In this document: positions 44,279 through 54,342 of the stretch, piece by piece | Position numbering within the stretch: the first letter of the stretch is position 1 | Layout: each line of letters opens with the position of its first letter | Source of the DNA: Zobellia uliginosa | GTDB taxonomy: Bacteria; Bacteroidota; Bacteroidia; Flavobacteriales; Flavobacteriaceae | Length of the DNA: 64,000 nucleotides | Direction: 5' to 3' | Assembly (NCBI RefSeq): GCF_900156625.1 | Contig: NZ_FTOB01000001.1 | Coordinates: forward strand, 124,001 to 188,000 | The notes under the pieces: generated by a model | What the model was told of the DNA's origin: nothing | Seen by the model: the letters and a program-made list of their open reading frames with translations, nothing else | Database searches by the model: none | Program-made: the position numbers and the translations under genes

Positions 44279-45310
44279 TTATGCGGGTAAGGCTCCCGTT
44301 TCTTTCCAATCTTTGATCCAGGTAGCCATAACCTTGACCCAAGAATCGCTTTCGTTCAAACAAGGAATATGCTTGTAACCCTCACCCCCAGCTTCCTGAA
44401 ATTGATGTTGGCCTTCCATGGCGATTTCCTCCAAGGTCTCTAAACAATCGGCAACAAAGGCCGGTGTAATAACTGCCAAATTCTTTATTCCTTCCTTGGG
44501 AAAACGTTCAAATTCAAAATCGGTATACGGTTTTAACCAAGGATCGTTCGGAAGACGCGATTGGAACGAATTACTGACCTTATCGGCCGGAAGGTTCAGA
44601 TATGCCTTGACCGATTCGGTGGTATCAAAACACTGGTGGCGGTAACAGGTGTTGTGTGCCACGGAATTCGTTTGGCAGCACTTCCCGTCTATTTTGCAAT
44701 GAAAACGGGTAGGGTCTGACTTACGAATATGTCGTTCGGGAATACCGTGGTACGAAAACAAAATATGGTCGTAATCGAAGCCTTCAAGGCTTTCGGCTAT
44801 TTTTTCGGAAAGTACACGGATGTACTCGGGATTTTTATAAAAAGGAGGAAGGGTGGTCAGCTTTATATCGGGAAAAAACCGTTCTTGCTCTTCCATTACC
44901 TTAACCACTACGGTTTCATAAGACGACATGGCATAATGCGGATATAAAGGAACCAACAATACCTCATCTACCCCTTTATCATTCAGCTCTTTCAAGGCGT
45001 TTTTTATGGTCATACTGCCATATCGCATTCCTAAAGCTATGGGCATATCGGAATGCTCCTTTAATTTCTCGGTAAATCTTTCCGAAATAACGATCAACGG
45101 AGATCCTTCTTCCCACCATATTTTGGCATAAGCCTCTGCGGATTTCTTCGGACGGGTCTGCAAAATGATTCCGCGTACCAAGATGTTTCGCAACCAATTC
45201 GGCACATCAATAACACGTTCGTCCATTAAAAACTCGTCGAGATAAGGCTTTACATCTTTTGCCGTGGGACTGTCGGGAGAACCCAAATTGACCAATAAAA
45301 CTCCTTTCAT
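44279..45310 (-). CDS. hemH: Ferrochelatase
   Basis: 343 residues from ATG 45310 (MKGVLLVNLGSP, the family start; a longer frame to 45379 has no support). FSYHGIPERHIRKSDP holds the catalytic His, and EEIAMEG near the end the conserved Glu region. Inserts Fe2+ into protoporphyrin IX. Four cysteines cluster at about 44637-44685 (KCCQTNSVAHNTCYRHQC); such clusters appear in ferrochelatases with a 2Fe-2S centre, but they could be structural. The MATE gene follows at 30 bases. Confidence 0.95.
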   Translation of the reverse strand: MKGVLLVNLGSPDSPTAKDVKPYLDEFLMDERVIDVPNWLRNILVRGIILQTRPKKSAEAYAKIWWEEGSPLIVISERFTEKLKEHSDMPIALGMRYGSMTIKNALKELNDKGVDEVLLVPLYPHYAMSSYETVVVKVMEEQERFFPDIKLTTLPPFYKNPEYIRVLSEKIAESLEGFDYDHILFSYHGIPERHIRKSDPTRFHCKIDGKCCQTNSVAHNTCYRHQCFDTTESVKAYLNLPADKVSNSFQSRLPNDPWLKPYTDFEFERFPKEGIKNLAVITPAFVADCLETLEEIAMEGQHQFQEAGGEGYKHIPCLNESDSWVKVMATWIKDWKETGALPA

Positions 45311-45557
45311 AGTGTAGCTACGCTTTTTTTTGGTTTCAAGATGCCCATTATGCCTTAAAGAACTTTCGGCTTTGAACAAATATGGCTATCTTCAAGTGCC
45401 CGTTTAAAGGGAAAAACCAATAATTTTTACAAAAATACGCCTTGAAACCTATCCAAAGTGCATGTTATCAAAATACTTTTTGATGCAGCTATAGATTCCG
45501 TCGATCTTACAAGCGATTCAGATATGCCGATTTGAAAAAACAACCTATTATTATCCT

Positions 45558-46649
45558 TTGAACGACCTTGCCATGATAAATGATTTTTTCAACGAAAACT
45601 ATCAATCGCTCCTTCTGCTTTTAGGAACTTTGACCATCTTGATGGCGGCCTATTTCCTATTGATCAAAGTGCTTCGGAAATTGGGAAAAAACCCGAAATA
45701 TCTCATTCCGCCATCGTCGGTAAAGCAGGTAAGTAAACCTATTTTTCTCATCCTATTTTCCATATTGCTCAGAATGGGTTCCTTAAGGCAATTGCTAAAC
45801 CTAACCCACCTCGAATTTTATTTTCGGAAAGCCAGCACCCTCCTTTTTATTTTCGCTTTTACATGGCTTGTAATCAAAGTAATCAAGATCGTCAAGCAAC
45901 ATGTCATGCATACCTACGACATGAATACCGCCAATAACCTCAGGGCCCGAAAGGTCGCTACGCAATTCAATATACTGGAGCGCATCGCCATTTTTATTAT
46001 CATTATTCTCGCTGTAGGTATCGCCCTTATGAGCTTTGACGGCATCCGTGAAATTGGGGTCAGCATATTTGCATCGGCAGGGCTTGCGGGTATTATCATC
46101 GGTTTTTCCGCCCAAAAAATGATCGGTACCATTCTAGCGGGAATTCAAATTGCCATTGCCCAACCCATTAAATTAGACGATGTTGTTGTGGTCGAAGGTG
46201 AATGGGGGCGTATAGAGGAAATCATGTTGACCTATGTGGTAGTGAAGATTTGGGACAAAAGGCGACTGATATTACCGACTACTTATTTTATAGAAACTCC
46301 CTTTCAGAACTGGACCAAATCTTCGGCCGACATTTTAGGTTCCGTTTTTTTATATACCGATTACTCGGTGCCTTTTGATGCCTTACGGGAAGAACTTACC
46401 CGGATCCTCAAAAACACAGAGCTTTGGGACGGGGAGGTAAACAATATCCAAGTTACCGATTCTAAGTCCAACTACATTGAAATCAGGGCCCTTATGAGTG
46501 CCAAGGATTCTTCGACCGCATGGGACCTTCGTGTTCACGTTCGCGAAAAATTGATTACTTTCTTACAGCAAAATTATCCCGACAGTCTAGCCCGTACACG
46601 CTTGCAAATAGAAAATATGGAGGGTCGGGAAAATACAACCCTCGAATAG
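45558..46649 (+). CDS. MscS family mechanosensitive channel
   Basis: 363 residues: three N-terminal helices, TM3-like GVSIFASAGLAGIIIGFSAQKMIG (Gly/Ala-rich pore helix), and the beta domain VVVEGEWGRIEEIMLTYVVVKIWDKRRLILP. Opens under membrane tension and releases solutes. 343-residue range is normal for small-conductance types. Stands alone between divergent hemH and the TraB gene. Confidence 0.93.
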   Translation: MNDLAMINDFFNENYQSLLLLLGTLTILMAAYFLLIKVLRKLGKNPKYLIPPSSVKQVSKPIFLILFSILLRMGSLRQLLNLTHLEFYFRKASTLLFIFAFTWLVIKVIKIVKQHVMHTYDMNTANNLRARKVATQFNILERIAIFIIIILAVGIALMSFDGIREIGVSIFASAGLAGIIIGFSAQKMIGTILAGIQIAIAQPIKLDDVVVVEGEWGRIEEIMLTYVVVKIWDKRRLILPTTYFIETPFQNWTKSSADILGSVFLYTDYSVPFDALREELTRILKNTELWDGEVNNIQVTDSKSNYIEIRALMSAKDSSTAWDLRVHVREKLITFLQQNYPDSLARTRLQIENMEGRENTTLE

Positions 46650-46716
46650 TCGTTATACCTTAAAACCAACATTTTTTTTAACGGTTTGTAGGGATATACC
46701 GCACAAGGCACTTTTC

Positions 46717-46724
46717 TATTTTTG
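46717..46724 (+). promoter_or_regulatory. -7-like box ahead of the TraB/GumN gene
   Basis: TATTTTTG (TAnnTTTG), 68 bases before ATG 46792. Confidence 0.35.
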
Positions 46725-46791
46725 TAACAAACGGCTGTTTTTCGGCGTACATTATAGCTATTGCGCATATCCCCACACCAAAAAAGCATTT

Positions 46792-49700
46792 ATGCGGTTC
46801 ATATCGATTTTTCTATTGCTTATTTCTTTTTCGGTCAAGGCCCAGGAAGAAAACAGTCTCCTTTGGGAAATTTCAGGAAACGGCTTAGAGAAAACATCGT
46901 ACTTATATGGCACCATGCACGTCAGTAAAAAGATTGCCTTTCGCCTAGACGATGTCTTTTTCGACGCCTTGGACCAAAGTGATATGGTCGCCTTGGAATC
47001 GGATCCGGGACTTTGGCTCGAAAAGGAAAACCTCGTAGGTGGCAGCCCCTATGGTGCGGAAGCGGGATTTGTAACCAAAGGCTTCTATGCCCGATCGTTT
47101 AAAGTGGAAAACCCCAGAAAAGAGGTGTTGGGGGCCTACTTGGCCTATGAAGACCGCATTGTAAACAACATTCTCTATCGCACCAATGAACTTTCCCAAA
47201 ACTTTGAAGAAGAAACCTATCTTGATATGTTCATTTATCAAGCGGGCAGAAAGTTCAACAAACCCATCATTGCCCTTGAAGACATGGAAGAATCGGCGGC
47301 CTTGGTAGGGCGGGCCAGTTTAAACGCCATAAAACAGAAACCCGACGAGTGGCTCCAAAAAAAGATGCAGCAATCCGACCCCATGTTCCTGCTTCAAGAT
47401 GCTTACAGAACCCGAAACATAGCTTTATTGGACTCTATCGACCACGCCATGTATACCTCGCATTACATGAAGAACATGCTGTACATTCGCAATGCCAACA
47501 TGGCCGAGAGAATGGACTCCATAATGCAAAAAGGAAAGGTGTTTGCCGGTATCGGTGCAGCGCATCTACCTGGGGAAGAAGGGGTTATTTCACTTTTAAG
47601 AAAAAAAGGTTATACCGTAAAACCCTTGGTTTCGAAGGCTACTTCCAAAGGAAAGCGACTAAAACTGAAGTTCGAACAGAAGAAAAGGGAAAACCAATAC
47701 AGCACTTACGGCCCGGAAGACGATTTTTTCAGTGTTGACCTGCCCAATAAATTATATCCGGTTTCCGATATCGGAAAAACCACCTATGTCTCGCCAGACT
47801 TGGCCAACGGGAGTTTTGTGGTTATCAACCGTATTCCCACCTATTCTTTTCTAAAGAAGGATGCCCTGTTCTCTTTAGAAGAAATCGACAAGCTGTTATT
47901 CGAGAACATTCCCGGGAAAATACTCGAAAAAAAACCGATCAAAAAGGGTCCGTTTGCCGGGCTCGACATCAAAAACCTGTTAAAAAACGGAGACCACCAA
48001 CGTTATCAGATTTTCGAAACCCCTTTAGAACTGGTCATCATAAAAATGGGTGGGGAAGGCGATTACGTCACCCAATTTTCAAATCGGATTTTCAACAGCC
48101 TAGAATTTAGGGCCGATTCCATTCCGGGTCTTAAAACGGTTTCCTCGGTCTACGACGATTTTGAAGTACGAATGCCCTCGCTGTACAGTTTTACCAATCG
48201 CAGTAGAAACGGTGACCGCTGGATAGAGGGCTATGACTCGATTGCGGACAACTACTACTTTCTCCATAAATCGGTTTTAAACGATTTCAATTTTATCGAA
48301 GTCGACACCTTTGAACTCAAGCAAATACAGAAACGCTTTTACCAAGACTTAGAGCTAAGGCCCGACTACGGTTCATTTGAAGGCCGGCAGCTCACCTCAT
48401 CGGCCGAAATTGACATCACCTCAAAAAAACGCTTATACCTTATGACCACCTTACGCCAGGGAGAATATTACCTTTTGGGCATGGTCGGTCGGAGCCAAAA
48501 AGAGGCCGATACATTTTTTGAATCCTTCAAACTCAAAGAAGGCAAAAACAGAAAACCTTTTAAGACCGTTGTAGATACCGCCCTATACTTTAGTACAAAA
48601 AGCACGGTCAAACCTCCTAAATTCGTAGAGAGCAGTACCAAGTATTACAGTGGCGCCCCCCAAGTAAAACCCTATGACCCCTTTTACAAAAAGACGGTCT
48701 ACCAAAACGAAAATGGGGAAGCCGTATCGGTAGAACTGAATAAATCGCATGATTTTTTAATGTTCAAGAATATAGATTCGGTCTGGACCCTGCGCAAAAA
48801 ACTATACGCCCATAAAAAATACAATATCATTGAAGAAAAGACCAAAACTTCCCCTGAAGGATTTCACGAACTGCAAATGATATTGACCGACACGGCCAGC
48901 ACAAGGGGTATTTTGGTCAAGAACATTATCAACAAGGGGCTCCTTTATGAACTAAAGGCCGTAGTAGACACCATGGGGCAACCGAGTGCCTTCGTCAAAG
49001 AGTTCTTTAACAACTTCGTACCGAAAGACACCTTGGTCGGACGGGGATTGCTTGAAGACAAAGCACCCGAGTTCTTTAAGGCCTTGAGCGAAAATGACAG
49101 TATAGCCCTTGACGGATACCGGTTTATAAAATTCGAGCCTAAGCATGCCGATTTGCTCAAAAAGCACATTTCGCAATATGACCTAAACCGGGAAGACCGA
49201 CACATCCAGCTGTACCTGATTCGGAAATTGGCCCAACTGAAAGGCCTCGACCTTACCGATTTCTACAAAAGTTTCTATGCCAAATCATATAACAACTCTA
49301 CGGCGCAGGCCGTTCTGCTTCAAGAAATTGCCAAAAAGACCGATGAAGCCTCCACAAAGTTACTACTGGAATTAATGGAGACCGATTTGCCGTTGCTATC
49401 GAACACCTTTAACATCAGTCTTATATTCAAACCCTATCGAGAAAATTTGGAGTTGGCCAAAAAACTCTACCCCAAACTATTGGATTACAGTTCCATCCCA
49501 GAATACAAGGGCCCTATTTTTAGCTTATTGGCCGAATTGCTCACACAAAATACCATCAAACCCAAATTGTACAAAAAATACAAAACCCAGATTCTAAATG
49601 ATGCCAAAACCCTCATCAAAAGACAATTGGGCAGCGACCTTGCACATATCAACAATGACTTCTATAAACTAGGCACCAGTAAGACCAATACGACGCTCCT

Positions 49701-50316
49701 AGAAAATTATATCACCTTGCTCTATCCCTTCCATAACGACAAATCGGTGGCGCATTTCTTTGATCAACTCGAGCTCGTAGAAGAACCTAGCGTACAAGCA
49801 ACCTATCTTGCCCTTTTACTGAAAAACGGGCAACAGGTGTCGCCCGAACGCTTAACGGACCTGGCTTCCGATATAAATGGCAGGCTACCTTTGTTCAAAA
49901 AACTCAAACAGTTGCGAATGCTTCGTTATTTTCCGGCCGATTACAACTCCCAACAGCACTTGGCCGAAGCCCTGCTATTCGAAGGCACAAAATACAACAA
50001 GACCAAAGATTCAGTCGTCTTTATAACCCGGAAAACATTACAATTTCAGGGGAAAAAATATGTTGGATACTACTTTAAAAAACGCACTAACGAAGATTAC
50101 GACAAGAATTTCTCCATGCATTTATTGGTCTTTGAAAATGCAAAGGAATTACAAACCCAACCTTTTTACGAAAGTGAAGCCATGCGCATTGAAGATACCG
50201 ACACTGAAGAAGAGGTCATTGGCTATGTAACCGAAGCCTTTGAATTAAAAGACCGAAGACGTGCCGATATTTACAGGCCCAATGGTTATGGACTCTTTGG
50301 CCATCACGGGTTTTAA
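46792..50316 (+). CDS. TraB/GumN family protein with a very long C-terminal extension
   Basis: 1174 residues. Signal peptide (MRFISIFLLLISFSVKAQ), then a TraB/GumN (Tiki-like protease fold) domain (about 20-285) with SYLYGTMHVS and FAGIGAAHLPGEEG, the Gly/His motifs of the family. Ordinary members have about 290 residues. The remaining 890 show no recognisable domain: a beta-rich part (about 300-620) and a helix-repeat-like part (about 780-1050; HISQYDLNREDRHIQLYLIRKLAQL). No transmembrane anchor. The DUF1460 gene follows after 16 bases, likely same transcript. Confidence 0.88.
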   Translation: MRFISIFLLLISFSVKAQEENSLLWEISGNGLEKTSYLYGTMHVSKKIAFRLDDVFFDALDQSDMVALESDPGLWLEKENLVGGSPYGAEAGFVTKGFYARSFKVENPRKEVLGAYLAYEDRIVNNILYRTNELSQNFEEETYLDMFIYQAGRKFNKPIIALEDMEESAALVGRASLNAIKQKPDEWLQKKMQQSDPMFLLQDAYRTRNIALLDSIDHAMYTSHYMKNMLYIRNANMAERMDSIMQKGKVFAGIGAAHLPGEEGVISLLRKKGYTVKPLVSKATSKGKRLKLKFEQKKRENQYSTYGPEDDFFSVDLPNKLYPVSDIGKTTYVSPDLANGSFVVINRIPTYSFLKKDALFSLEEIDKLLFENIPGKILEKKPIKKGPFAGLDIKNLLKNGDHQRYQIFETPLELVIIKMGGEGDYVTQFSNRIFNSLEFRADSIPGLKTVSSVYDDFEVRMPSLYSFTNRSRNGDRWIEGYDSIADNYYFLHKSVLNDFNFIEVDTFELKQIQKRFYQDLELRPDYGSFEGRQLTSSAEIDITSKKRLYLMTTLRQGEYYLLGMVGRSQKEADTFFESFKLKEGKNRKPFKTVVDTALYFSTKSTVKPPKFVESSTKYYSGAPQVKPYDPFYKKTVYQNENGEAVSVELNKSHDFLMFKNIDSVWTLRKKLYAHKKYNIIEEKTKTSPEGFHELQMILTDTASTRGILVKNIINKGLLYELKAVVDTMGQPSAFVKEFFNNFVPKDTLVGRGLLEDKAPEFFKALSENDSIALDGYRFIKFEPKHADLLKKHISQYDLNREDRHIQLYLIRKLAQLKGLDLTDFYKSFYAKSYNNSTAQAVLLQEIAKKTDEASTKLLLELMETDLPLLSNTFNISLIFKPYRENLELAKKLYPKLLDYSSIPEYKGPIFSLLAELLTQNTIKPKLYKKYKTQILNDAKTLIKRQLGSDLAHINNDFYKLGTSKTNTTLLENYITLLYPFHNDKSVAHFFDQLELVEEPSVQATYLALLLKNGQQVSPERLTDLASDINGRLPLFKKLKQLRMLRYFPADYNSQQHLAEALLFEGTKYNKTKDSVVFITRKTLQFQGKKYVGYYFKKRTNEDYDKNFSMHLLVFENAKELQTQPFYESEAMRIEDTDTEEEVIGYVTEAFELKDRRRADIYRPNGYGLFGHHGF

Positions 50317-50332
50317 TTTGTATTTTTATATC

Positions 50333-51178
50333 ATGTCTAGATATTTCGTTTTTTTATGCTGTATTCTAAGCCCTATGCTAGGTATAGCCCAACAAATCAC
50401 CTGTTCGCCTGCCGATAAGCAAGCCGTAGAGAAAAAACTCATTGCTATTGACGGCCTATTGGAAGAGGACTTTGGAAAAACAATTGTGGCCATTGGCAAA
50501 ACATTTATGAGTACGCCCTACGTTGCCAAAACTTTAGAGATCGGAGAAACGGAAACCCTAGTGGTCAACCTGCAGGGCCTCGACTGCACCACTTATATCG
50601 AAAACGTCTTGGCCTTTGGCCTTATGCTTAAAAAAGAAAAAGCAGGCTTCCATGACTTTACGGAAACCCTTGAAAACATTCGATATAAAGATGGCAAACT
50701 TGATGGCTACGCTTCACGTCTCCACTACTTTTCGGAATGGATCGCCAATAACGAAAAGAAGGGCCTATTAAGGGATATTACCTCTGAAATCGGAGGCAAG
50801 GAAATCACCAAACCCATTAATTTTATGAGCACGCATCGCGACCTTTATCCGTTTTTAAGCGATGACAAGAATTTTGAAAAAGTAAAGGCTTCCGAAAACT
50901 ACCTTAACCATCAACCGATTTGCATTCTGCCTCAAGATGAAATTGAAGCCAACGAACATTTGATCCAAACCGGAGATATCATCGCCTTGACCACATCCAT
51001 TAACGGATTGGACGTTACCCATACCGGAATTGCCACACGGGAAAAAGACGGACGCATTCATTTACTACACGCCTCAACAGGATCGATGAAAGTAGAGGTC
51101 TCAGAAAAACCCCTTGCCGAATACCTAAAGAAAATCAATAAAAATACGGGAATTATGGTGGCCAGACCTACCCAATAA
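50333..51178 (+). CDS. DUF1460 family protein (amidase-like, NlpC/P60-type fold)
   Basis: 281 residues from ATG 50333 with a signal peptide (YFVFLCCILSPMLGIAQ); the longer frame to 50261 lies in the preceding gene. LQGLDCTTYIENVLAF provides a Cys and VTHTGIATREKDG a His, matching DUF1460, an N-acetylmuramoyl-L-alanine amidase-like cell wall hydrolase family. It probably cleaves peptidoglycan fragments. 16 bases after the TraB gene. Confidence 0.9.
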   Translation: MSRYFVFLCCILSPMLGIAQQITCSPADKQAVEKKLIAIDGLLEEDFGKTIVAIGKTFMSTPYVAKTLEIGETETLVVNLQGLDCTTYIENVLAFGLMLKKEKAGFHDFTETLENIRYKDGKLDGYASRLHYFSEWIANNEKKGLLRDITSEIGGKEITKPINFMSTHRDLYPFLSDDKNFEKVKASENYLNHQPICILPQDEIEANEHLIQTGDIIALTTSINGLDVTHTGIATREKDGRIHLLHASTGSMKVEVSEKPLAEYLKKINKNTGIMVARPTQ

Positions 51179-51325
51179 TACCTTAGAACCCCGAACCCGA
51201 ACCGACCGATCAGTTTGTTGTTGGTAAAACAGAACCCAAAATACCCTTCTATTTACCTTTTGACGCCAGTTTGACTGCATTCGTCGCTCTATTGACAACG
51301 GCCCCTTAAGAAAAATCATTACAAG

Positions 51326-51343
51326 ACCGACCCTCTGGTCGGT
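51326..51343. terminator. Hairpin between convergent genes, possible bidirectional terminator
   Basis: ACCGACC and GGTCGGT around CTCT; TTTTT follows within 7 bases on the plus strand and a T-rich stretch on the minus strand. The stem is GC-rich and perfect. Confidence 0.5.
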
Positions 51344-51369
51344 TGTAGCTTTTTGGCCCTCTTAAAGCA

Positions 51370-54183
51370 TTATCGGCCCAAACAGTAAATGAGTCCCCCA
51401 AGTAAATGTTGTTTAAACTCCGGTTCGTCGTAAGATGCATTGGAATGGCCGCCCGCTGTATAGAAAGCCCTTCCCCCATCATAAACATGATACCAAGAGA
51501 ACGGGTGATATGCCCCGTTGGTCCCTCCTTTATAAGTAGACTCGTCCAATTGTATCAAGGGTGTGATATCGGTATTGATGTCTTTAAAGTTATACCACTC
51601 TTCCGTTCGCACCCAATTACTTGGCAAATGACTAGTAGAACCATGGTTGTGATCGATTACGTTTAAGGTAGCTTCCTGTATGCTAGGGTGACCATTAAAA
51701 TAAGCGCCTACCAGCTTGCCATACCAAGGCCAATCATATTCGGTATCGGTGGCCGCATGTACCCCCATAAAACTCCCCCCAGATCGAATGTAATTTTCAA
51801 AAGCCTTTTGTTGAACCTCGTTTAGAACATCGCCTGTAGTATTTAAGAAGACCACGGTCTTATACCGACTTAAGTTGTTAAGGGTAAAATCGTCTGCATT
51901 TTCGGTTTGGTCTACTTCAAAATCATTGACATCGCCCAAAGCTTTTAAGGTAGCGACCCCTTTGTCTATTGAACCATGACGGAAAACGCTCGTTTTGGTA
52001 AACACCAAGACCCTATCGGTTGTTTCAGGTATTGGCAAGGTAGTTACACGAATCGTCTCACTTTGCCGCGATTCATTTTGGGCGGCGTCAAGGGCCGAAA
52101 CCGTAAAAGCATATAAGCTACCCGGTGCGAGTCCGTTTATAGATGCGCCCGTAGCGGTAGCCGTCTTGATTTTTTGTCCGTCTTGGTAAACGATATATTC
52201 GGTGACACCAATATTATCGGTAGCGGTACGCCATGAAAGGGCAACACTGCCCTCGGTAATATCTTCCGCCCTTAAATCACCCGGCGCCGAGGGAGGCACA
52301 TCATCGACATACACCTCTGCCTCAGTCGTCACTTTCAAAAGTCCACTTTGCTCAGATTCGTTTTCAGCCGCATCAAAAGCCGAAACCGAAAACGCATATT
52401 CCGTTCCAGGCCTTAAGTCCTCCACCCGATATCGCGTTTGGGTTACGGTGACAAAAAACGCTCCGTTCATATACAACCTATAGCCCGATACACCCACACT
52501 ATCCGACGCCTCATCCCAGCTTAGATTTATGGTAGCCTGACTAATTTCATCGGCAATCAAAGACCCTGGCACTGTGGGAGCGGTGGTATCCTTCTCTTCT
52601 TCAACTTCTTCTTTTTCGGTTCTTACGGAAATGGGTAGGCTCGCCGGCGATTCGTTTTCAGCGGCATCTAGTGCCGATATCGAATATACGTACTCCGTAT
52701 CGGCATCAAGCCCCGTTATGGAGTAATGGGTACCAACGACCAATGTTATAGGTTTTCCATCTTGAAAAATTCTATAATTAACCACACCGATACTATCGGT
52801 CGATGCCGCCCAATTCAATTTTAAAGAAGAGGATGTAAGGGCTTCTACACTCACATTTTCGGGTACCGTAGGAGCGATCGTATCTTTGAACACCGCCCTT
52901 TCCTTTAGGGTCGTAAAACTTAAGAGATCACTTTTTTCCGATGCATTCCCCAAATCGTCAGTAGCCACCACTGAAATGGTATATGCCGTATTTGGGCTTA
53001 ACTCTTTGGCCATATATTCGGGTTCGGGGGTCTTGGCCACAAGAGCTGCATCTAGATAGACCGAATAGCCCGAAATGGCTATGCTATCATTGGTCTCCGA
53101 CCATGTAAAACTCGCCGTAGTAGCTCCCAATTCGGCAAGGCGTACATCTTTGGGCGCCCTTAATACGACGCTATCGGTTTTGACATCCTCCAAGGTTTTG
53201 ACCATAAGAGGTTCACTGCGTCGGGATTCATTTTCGGCAGCATCTAAAGCACTTACCCTAAAATTGTATTCCGTGCCCTCCTCCAAATTATCGAGCAATA
53301 AGAGGGTATCGCCAACCTTACCGAGCAAGGTAGTATCCCTATAGACCGAATAGGAAGTGACCCCCACATTGTCGGTAGCGGCCTGCCAGTATAGTTTCAG
53401 ACCGTTCTTCCTTACCTCCGCCGCCCCAAGCCCAACGGGTACAGAAGGCGATATGGTATCTTTCTGCGGAAGCTCTTCGAGAGGAAGCTCGACCTCTACC
53501 ACATTACTAGGTTTTGAAGCCTTACCGATCAAATCGATCGCCGCCACGCTAAAATTATATGTATCACCAGCATTAAGCTGTGTCACTTGATACGATTTTC
53601 TATCGATACTGGCGATTTGGACCGTATCTTGAAACACCCTGTATTCCTTGACCGCCGAAGCATTAATATCGAGGAGCCACTTGAGCCTGACCATATTTGA
53701 CGAAACACTGTCGACCGATAGTATGGGCGCCATTAACACGGAACTATAATCGTTAAGGGTATCGTTTTTTACCAAGGTATCTTCTTGTACGGCAGCCTCG
53801 GTAAGCACTTTTATCTTCTCACTGAACTTAGAGCTATTACCTGCGGCATCGGCAGCCCGAACCGCGAAAATATACTCGGTAGACGCCTTCAGGTTTTTGG
53901 CATGATAGGTAGTAACAGAATCCCGAGACACCTCAACACTATCTTGATAGACAACGTATTGCACCACCTTAACATTATCTTTTGAAGCTTGCCACGCCAC
54001 GGTGACGGAAGAATCGGTAATCTGAACAGGTTCTAGGTTTTTGGGAGGATGGGGAGCCTCTACATCGGTTGCCACGGTAACGGTATCGTCACTCTTGTCC
54101 TTTTCACAGGCAACAAAGAAGAAATATATACATACAAACAATGCGGAAAGCAGGCCTACAAGGGGTCTTTCTTTCATTTTCAA
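51370..54183 (-). CDS. Lipoprotein with seven fibronectin type III repeats and a C-terminal ThuA domain
   Basis: 937 residues; lipobox ending at Cys26 (FFFVAC). Seven FN3 repeats (about 40-710), each with the W of (L/V)xW, a DN(V/I)GV..Y loop and a YxFxVxAxDAAxNES end; the spacers carry Pro and Asp/Thr. The last 220 residues (VLVFTKTSVFRHGSIDKG ... HAATDTEYDWPWYGKLVGAYFNGHP ... WYHVYDGGRAFYTAGGH) form a ThuA domain, a class I glutamine amidotransferase-like fold involved in 3-keto-trehalose/sugar use. It is probably a cell-surface protein, with the ThuA enzyme at the end of a flexible stalk. Downstream of the PchR-like regulator but with a 160-base gap. Confidence 0.9.
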   Translation of the reverse strand: MKMKERPLVGLLSALFVCIYFFFVACEKDKSDDTVTVATDVEAPHPPKNLEPVQITDSSVTVAWQASKDNVKVVQYVVYQDSVEVSRDSVTTYHAKNLKASTEYIFAVRAADAAGNSSKFSEKIKVLTEAAVQEDTLVKNDTLNDYSSVLMAPILSVDSVSSNMVRLKWLLDINASAVKEYRVFQDTVQIASIDRKSYQVTQLNAGDTYNFSVAAIDLIGKASKPSNVVEVELPLEELPQKDTISPSVPVGLGAAEVRKNGLKLYWQAATDNVGVTSYSVYRDTTLLGKVGDTLLLLDNLEEGTEYNFRVSALDAAENESRRSEPLMVKTLEDVKTDSVVLRAPKDVRLAELGATTASFTWSETNDSIAISGYSVYLDAALVAKTPEPEYMAKELSPNTAYTISVVATDDLGNASEKSDLLSFTTLKERAVFKDTIAPTVPENVSVEALTSSSLKLNWAASTDSIGVVNYRIFQDGKPITLVVGTHYSITGLDADTEYVYSISALDAAENESPASLPISVRTEKEEVEEEKDTTAPTVPGSLIADEISQATINLSWDEASDSVGVSGYRLYMNGAFFVTVTQTRYRVEDLRPGTEYAFSVSAFDAAENESEQSGLLKVTTEAEVYVDDVPPSAPGDLRAEDITEGSVALSWRTATDNIGVTEYIVYQDGQKIKTATATGASINGLAPGSLYAFTVSALDAAQNESRQSETIRVTTLPIPETTDRVLVFTKTSVFRHGSIDKGVATLKALGDVNDFEVDQTENADDFTLNNLSRYKTVVFLNTTGDVLNEVQQKAFENYIRSGGSFMGVHAATDTEYDWPWYGKLVGAYFNGHPSIQEATLNVIDHNHGSTSHLPSNWVRTEEWYNFKDINTDITPLIQLDESTYKGGTNGAYHPFSWYHVYDGGRAFYTAGGHSNASYDEPEFKQHLLGGLIYCLGR

Positions 54184-54342
54184 AGGGAAGTGTTTAAGAT
54201 GAATTAGCGACTATAGTTTCTCTAACTACAAAACTCAGGAATTTCATCGATAAAAATATGCGTTTTATCGAAGGTTATTAACAAAATCGCCAACATTTGA
54301 AATCAGAATACCCGTTTCAAGGAAGAAATAAACCCCTAAACC

